From contig SWBL01000569.1 in assembly GCA_024195585.1 (NCBI GenBank), positions 1 to 19,835 of the forward strand: a stretch of 19,835 nt of DNA, written 5' to 3'. The DNA comes from Aureobasidium sp. EXF-3400 (lineage: Eukaryota; Ascomycota; Dothideomycetes; Dothideales; Saccotheciaceae). Every line of letters starts with the position of its first letter. Positions within the stretch are counted from its first letter, which is position 1. Made by a program: the position numbers and the translations under genes. The notes beneath the pieces are model-generated. The model was not told the origin of the DNA and ran no database searches. It worked only from the letters and a program-made list of their open reading frames with translations. Positions 16,471 to 19,835 of this stretch are shown one piece after another.

Positions 16471-16971
16471 ACCACTGGGACTGTCACCTAGAAGAAACAG
16501 CCACGGCCGCTCATCAGCATTTATATATCGATACCCGAGTACTCTTCGCATCCAAACTTAAAACAAAACTCCGGACTTTAGCTGTTTCGAGACCCACATG
16601 GCGGCATAGCCAAGCTTTAAACATGCTCATATTTGAGCAAGATCCATGCTTGGCAGGCGAGACACCCGCATCTTCAACCATTCATGCCCTCATCGGTGCA
16701 CTTTTGACACCAATTGCCTTCGGACTCCGCTTCGTGGCTCGGCTCTGGAAGCACATGGGTCGCATGTTTCTCTTCTAAACATCACACCTTCCTCTCACCT
16801 ACTGAAAAGCATTGCATCCATCTTTCGACACGCTGATACACGTCATTACACATGCTTGCATACAACTCATCGCCCCTTCCTGTCCTCTGATCTGGTTCTC
16901 GTGCTTTAAGCCTACATCGTTCTTCAACGCACTCTTTCGCTGGACATTGGTCTAGCTTTTTCCTACACACA
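16471..16971. other. Intergenic region cdc123 to ferric reductase gene
   Basis: About 500 bp containing the cdc123 3' region (TTATATAT at 16521, a possible 3'-processing element) and the reductase promoter and leader. The last 60 bp are pyrimidine-rich. I looked for the iron-repressor GATA consensus ATCWGATAA on both strands and did not find it; only isolated GATAC/GATAG-like words occur. Confidence 0.5.
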
Positions 16972-18955
16972 ATGCTTGAGACACGGCATATCCAAGAGCT
17001 TGATGCCAATTCCACGATCAAACATTACTGGGGATATGCCGATCGGATTCTTCCTTGTACCAAAGATGCTGGCACCTGTGCATATCTAGACTCTGTCTAT
17101 CACTCGCACCAGATATCGATGCTGTACACCTTCATCCTCTGGGCAGTTCTAGGAGGTGTTCTTATGCTCATGCTTTCATTACACTATGGCAAGAGTGTAA
17201 CTCGCTCATCTAACATCAAGACACCACTCCGGCGTGGATTGGATTCTCTCGGATCTCTAGGAAGGCGTTGGATGCTATCCGAGGCTCCAGGAAGAGGAAT
17301 CCTCGGACGAGTTACTTTGCTACAGGTCACAGTGCTATCTGCGCTTCTTGGCTACTTGTTGATATTCTCGTATGTTTGTTGCGGTCATGTATAGTCAGTG
17401 TCCAAGCTGACCCAAAAACAGTCTCGTCGGTGTTACTTACAAGACCTGGATCACGCCTACCAAAAAGCATCCAGAACTGAAGACAATCAGAACAGGCTTC
17501 GGAGGCTGGGGCGATCGTGTTGGAGCTCTGGCCTATGCCTTGACACCGCTTACAATCGCTCTTTGCTCTCGTGAGAGTGTCTTGTCTCTCATAACTGGCA
17601 TCCCATATCAACACTTCAACTTTCTGCATCGTTGGACTGGTCGAGTCATCTTCATCCAGTCTTTTCTGCATACTCTTGTCTGGACGCTCGTAGAAGGGAG
17701 ATTCTACCAGCCGCAACCAGAGACTTATACTGCCTTTATCAGGCAAAAGTACATTGTTTGGGGCATTGTTGCTCAAATCATGATTACATTCTTGTACATT
17801 TTCAGCACCAGCTGGGCCATTCGATTGACTGGATACGAGTTCTTCAAGAAAACCCATGCTCTTATTGGCATACTTTATCTCGGAGCGTGTTGGGGACATT
17901 GGGACAAACTGGCATGCTGGATGATTGCTTCTCTCATCATCGTGCTTGGCGATTTTGGTGTGAGATTCCTCCGTACTGCACTACTTCACGTCGGATACCG
18001 TAAAGGCAAGCCTGGTCTTGGTTTCCATAGCGCGAATGCCACTGTGCAGCATTACGGTGACGACGAAGATTCTGTCGTACGTATCGACTTCGACTTCAAG
18101 CACTCAGCCTGGAAGCCTGGTCAACACTTTTACCTCTGTTTCCCTGCTCTAAACATCTGGCAATCTCACCCCTTCACTCCATCATCTCTTCCCAATGGTC
18201 GCAGCGACATTCAGCACCACACATATTTGATCCGCGAACGCTCTGGAATAACCGCCAAGCTCGCTCAAATCGCCAAAGCCACCGGTGGAGATTCTTGCAC
18301 CACTTCTGTGATACTTACTGGACCCTATGGAGGTACATCTACAGAAGAAGCGGCATCGTCTAACCTCCTGGCCGTAGCAGGTGGCACTGGCGTCACTTCT
18401 GTACTTCCAACCCTGCAAGACACTTTTACCGTCGCTCAAACAGGCACTCGTGCTGTCGATTTCGTTTGGGTCATCCGCAAGATTCAGGACCTTGCTTGGA
18501 TTACACCGGAAATGACAGAGCTCAAGTCATGGATGTCTTCCGGTAAAGCGAATGGCCTTCGTATACGTATCTTTGTCACTCGTGAGACAGCACCGCTGGA
18601 ATCATCGACATCCTCCACATCTTCAATATCTGAGAAGGGCAAGGGTTGCTGTAGCAAACGAGCCAAGGGCGAAAAGAGTGGTGTAGTGGTCTCTTCTTCG
18701 GATGATTTGACAACACTTCAGACTAACTTTTCCATTACATATCTTGGTGGTGCTCATCCCTCGATCAAGGATATTGTCGCTGAGTTTGCTGACAGGGCGG
18801 CGATTTGTGGCGGAAAAAGCCAAGTCATTGGTGCTGGTCCGATGGAGATTGGAACTGCCTTACGCTCTGCCGTCGCAAAAGAGAATCATGCAGGTAGGGT
18901 TTGGCAAGGCGATGAGAGCGGCATTATGGCTCTTGAATGGGACTGCCGGTCATGA
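16972..18955 (+). CDS. Ferric/metal reductase (FRE family, FAD/NAD(P)H transmembrane)
   Basis: Coding sequence is join(16972..17369, 17422..18955), 643 aa. The 52-nt intron has donor GTATGT, branch site GCTGAC and acceptor ACAG, and restores LLIFS|LVGVTYKTW. Membrane segments: about 49-70, 112-133, 165-190, 203-220, 243-263, 275-292 and 297-320. Bis-heme ligands appear as two His pairs each 14 apart: H202/H216 (LHRWTGR...FLHT) and H278/H292 (KTHALIG...WGHW). The FAD motif HPFT is at 382-385, and NAD(P)H motifs GPYGG (433-437) and VAGGTGVTSVLP (451-462) follow. The family moves electrons from cytosolic NAD(P)H through FAD and heme to ferric or cupric ions at the cell surface. A Ser/Lys-rich cytosolic linker (528-560) precedes the last subdomain. 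The usual C-G-P motif near the C-terminus reads GAGP (603-606). Iron or copper specificity cannot be told. Confidence 0.94.
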
Positions 18956-19746
18956 TGCTGGAAGTCTAGGCACTGATGAACTGCATGTCATGTATATATT
19001 CATGGTCCACAATTGACCAACATTAAAATCAGAGATCCCCCCCTCCGCTCGTTATCTCACACTCCTCTTGCGAAGATCCAGAGCGACGTCTTTCACTATG
19101 AAAAGTCACAATAATCTCCAGACCAGCGACAAGAGCCGATATTGTGTCGCTTCTCGAGGGTCACTGTCGTGTTTCTCAAGACTATTGTGCATTCATGCAT
19201 GTACATACATTATGATCTCTTGCACAAATATGTCGTGCATACTAAATTATGCAATATATGCTCTACGTCAGGGTCATACCACAAGCATCAATTATCAGCC
19301 AGATGAATAAGTTAAATCAACAACATGACCCAAACTCAACTCCCTTATACCAGTCAACACTACTCAGATGCTTATTGATGTACAGGTGAACTATACCAGG
19401 TACTTCGATGAGCAAATGGTAACCGTGGTGGGAGATACAACTATATTTATCATTAGCAAAGCTCTGCAGATTGGATACTCACCTAACTCCACGCAGACCA
19501 TAGAACACTTCCGCTGATACACAGGCTCATAAGCAAAAGACAATCATTTACTGAACAGGACCGTAAGAACTGGTTATTTGGGTGTACAATACGTAAAGAG
19601 TATATCAACACCTTTCCCAAGTCAATTGAACAGAATGAATCACCTGAGAACTTCTGCTGTCGACACTTTCTTCGTGGTTACACTCGTCTGTGCAGACACA
19701 GCGTGAGCATTGTATACGCACGTGTCGATCTCACCTTCATCAAACA
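18956..19746. other. Gene-free stretch between ferric reductase and tRNA-Ile
   Basis: About 790 bp, AT-richer than its surroundings, with no supported coding frame; the best plus-strand frame (19068-19310) starts with a non-ATG codon and has no motif. The first 60 bp contain TGTATATATTCATG, which may serve in 3'-end formation of the reductase mRNA. Confidence 0.5.
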
Positions 19747-19835
19747 GGTCGGTTAGCTCAGTTGGTTAGAGCGTGGTGCTAATATCATCCGATACATGGC
19801 ACGCCAAGGTCGCGGGTTCGACCCCCGTACTGACC
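19747..19835 (+). tRNA. tRNA-Ile (anticodon AAU) with a 16-nt intron
   Basis: A full cloverleaf can be drawn. Acceptor GGTCGGT pairs with ACTGACC; D stem GCTC/GAGC has a 9-nt loop; anticodon stem TGGTG/CGCCA; five-nt variable loop; T stem GCGGG/CCCGT with loop TTCGACC. The anticodon loop is CTAATA-A with AAT at 19781-19783. The intron (TCATCCGATACATGGC, 19785-19800) lies one base 3' of the anticodon, the normal place for nuclear tRNA introns. A box (TTAGCTCAGTTGG) and B box (GGTTCGACCCC) are present. The gene ends on the last base of the window, so the discriminator base and terminator lie outside. AAU is converted to IAU and reads the AUU/AUC/AUA isoleucine codons. Confidence 0.95.

Noticed and set aside
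16471..16971. Iron-responsive GATA sites before the ferric reductase
   Set aside because: The full ATCWGATAA consensus was not found on either strand; isolated GATA words are expected by chance.
17327..17899. 190-codon minus-strand open frame
   Set aside because: Antisense to the ferric reductase, whose intron and motifs are clear; no recognisable content.
19068..19310. 80-codon plus-strand frame after the ferric reductase
   Set aside because: Starts at a non-ATG codon, lies in AT-rich intergenic sequence and carries no motif.
1..19835. Transposons, CRISPR arrays, long terminal or inverted repeats
   Set aside because: No transposase, reverse transcriptase, integrase or long repeat is visible, and CRISPR is not expected in a fungal nuclear genome.

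Overview
The window looks like chromosomal DNA of a filamentous ascomycete (Pezizomycotina; the class cannot be fixed by eye). Reasons: the three introns are short (52-58 nt) with GT...AG ends and CTRAY-type branch sites; start codons mostly sit in purine(-3) contexts; a 5S rRNA gene lies dispersed among protein genes; there is an intron-bearing tRNA-Ile(AAU); and the proteins are fungal (Cwc21, Cdc123, a fungal ferric reductase, a DDX60-type helicase).

Layout. Positions 1-91 are the 3' part of a 5S rRNA gene cut by the window edge. Positions 298-2996 hold two minus-strand genes: a condensation/alcohol-acetyltransferase-fold acyltransferase split by an in-frame TAG, and an intact NmrA/isoflavone-reductase-like NADPH oxidoreductase. 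Positions 3518-3882 (minus) look like a short frameshifted remnant of an unrecognised gene. Positions 3978-4520 (minus) encode a 180-aa protein of a family that appears twice more at 11860-12414 and 13452-14168 (plus). Between them lies a 5.4-kb intronless gene (5420-10825, minus) for an 1801-aa DDX60-like Ski2-type RNA helicase. From 14318 on the genes are housekeeping: cwc21 (minus, one intron) and cdc123 (plus, one intron) are divergent over 234 bp. A ferric/metal reductase (plus, one intron) follows. A tRNA-Ile(AAU) with a 16-nt intron ends exactly at the last base.

Functional reading. The right third is ordinary: splicing (Cwc21), eIF2 assembly (Cdc123), metal reduction at a membrane, and Pol III RNA genes. 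The left and middle are accessory in character: a possible small-metabolite enzyme pair, a gene remnant, and three divergent relatives of a small-protein family around a DDX60-type helicase.

The most interesting observation is that small family. All three members share an LP/MP block, then an aliphatic-aromatic strand ending near Tyr, then an Asn-Trp pair exactly 22 residues before a conserved Trp (N133/W155, N130/W152, N132/W154). The pattern resembles a ubiquitin/PB1-like beta-grasp fold. Any functional link to the helicase is only positional.
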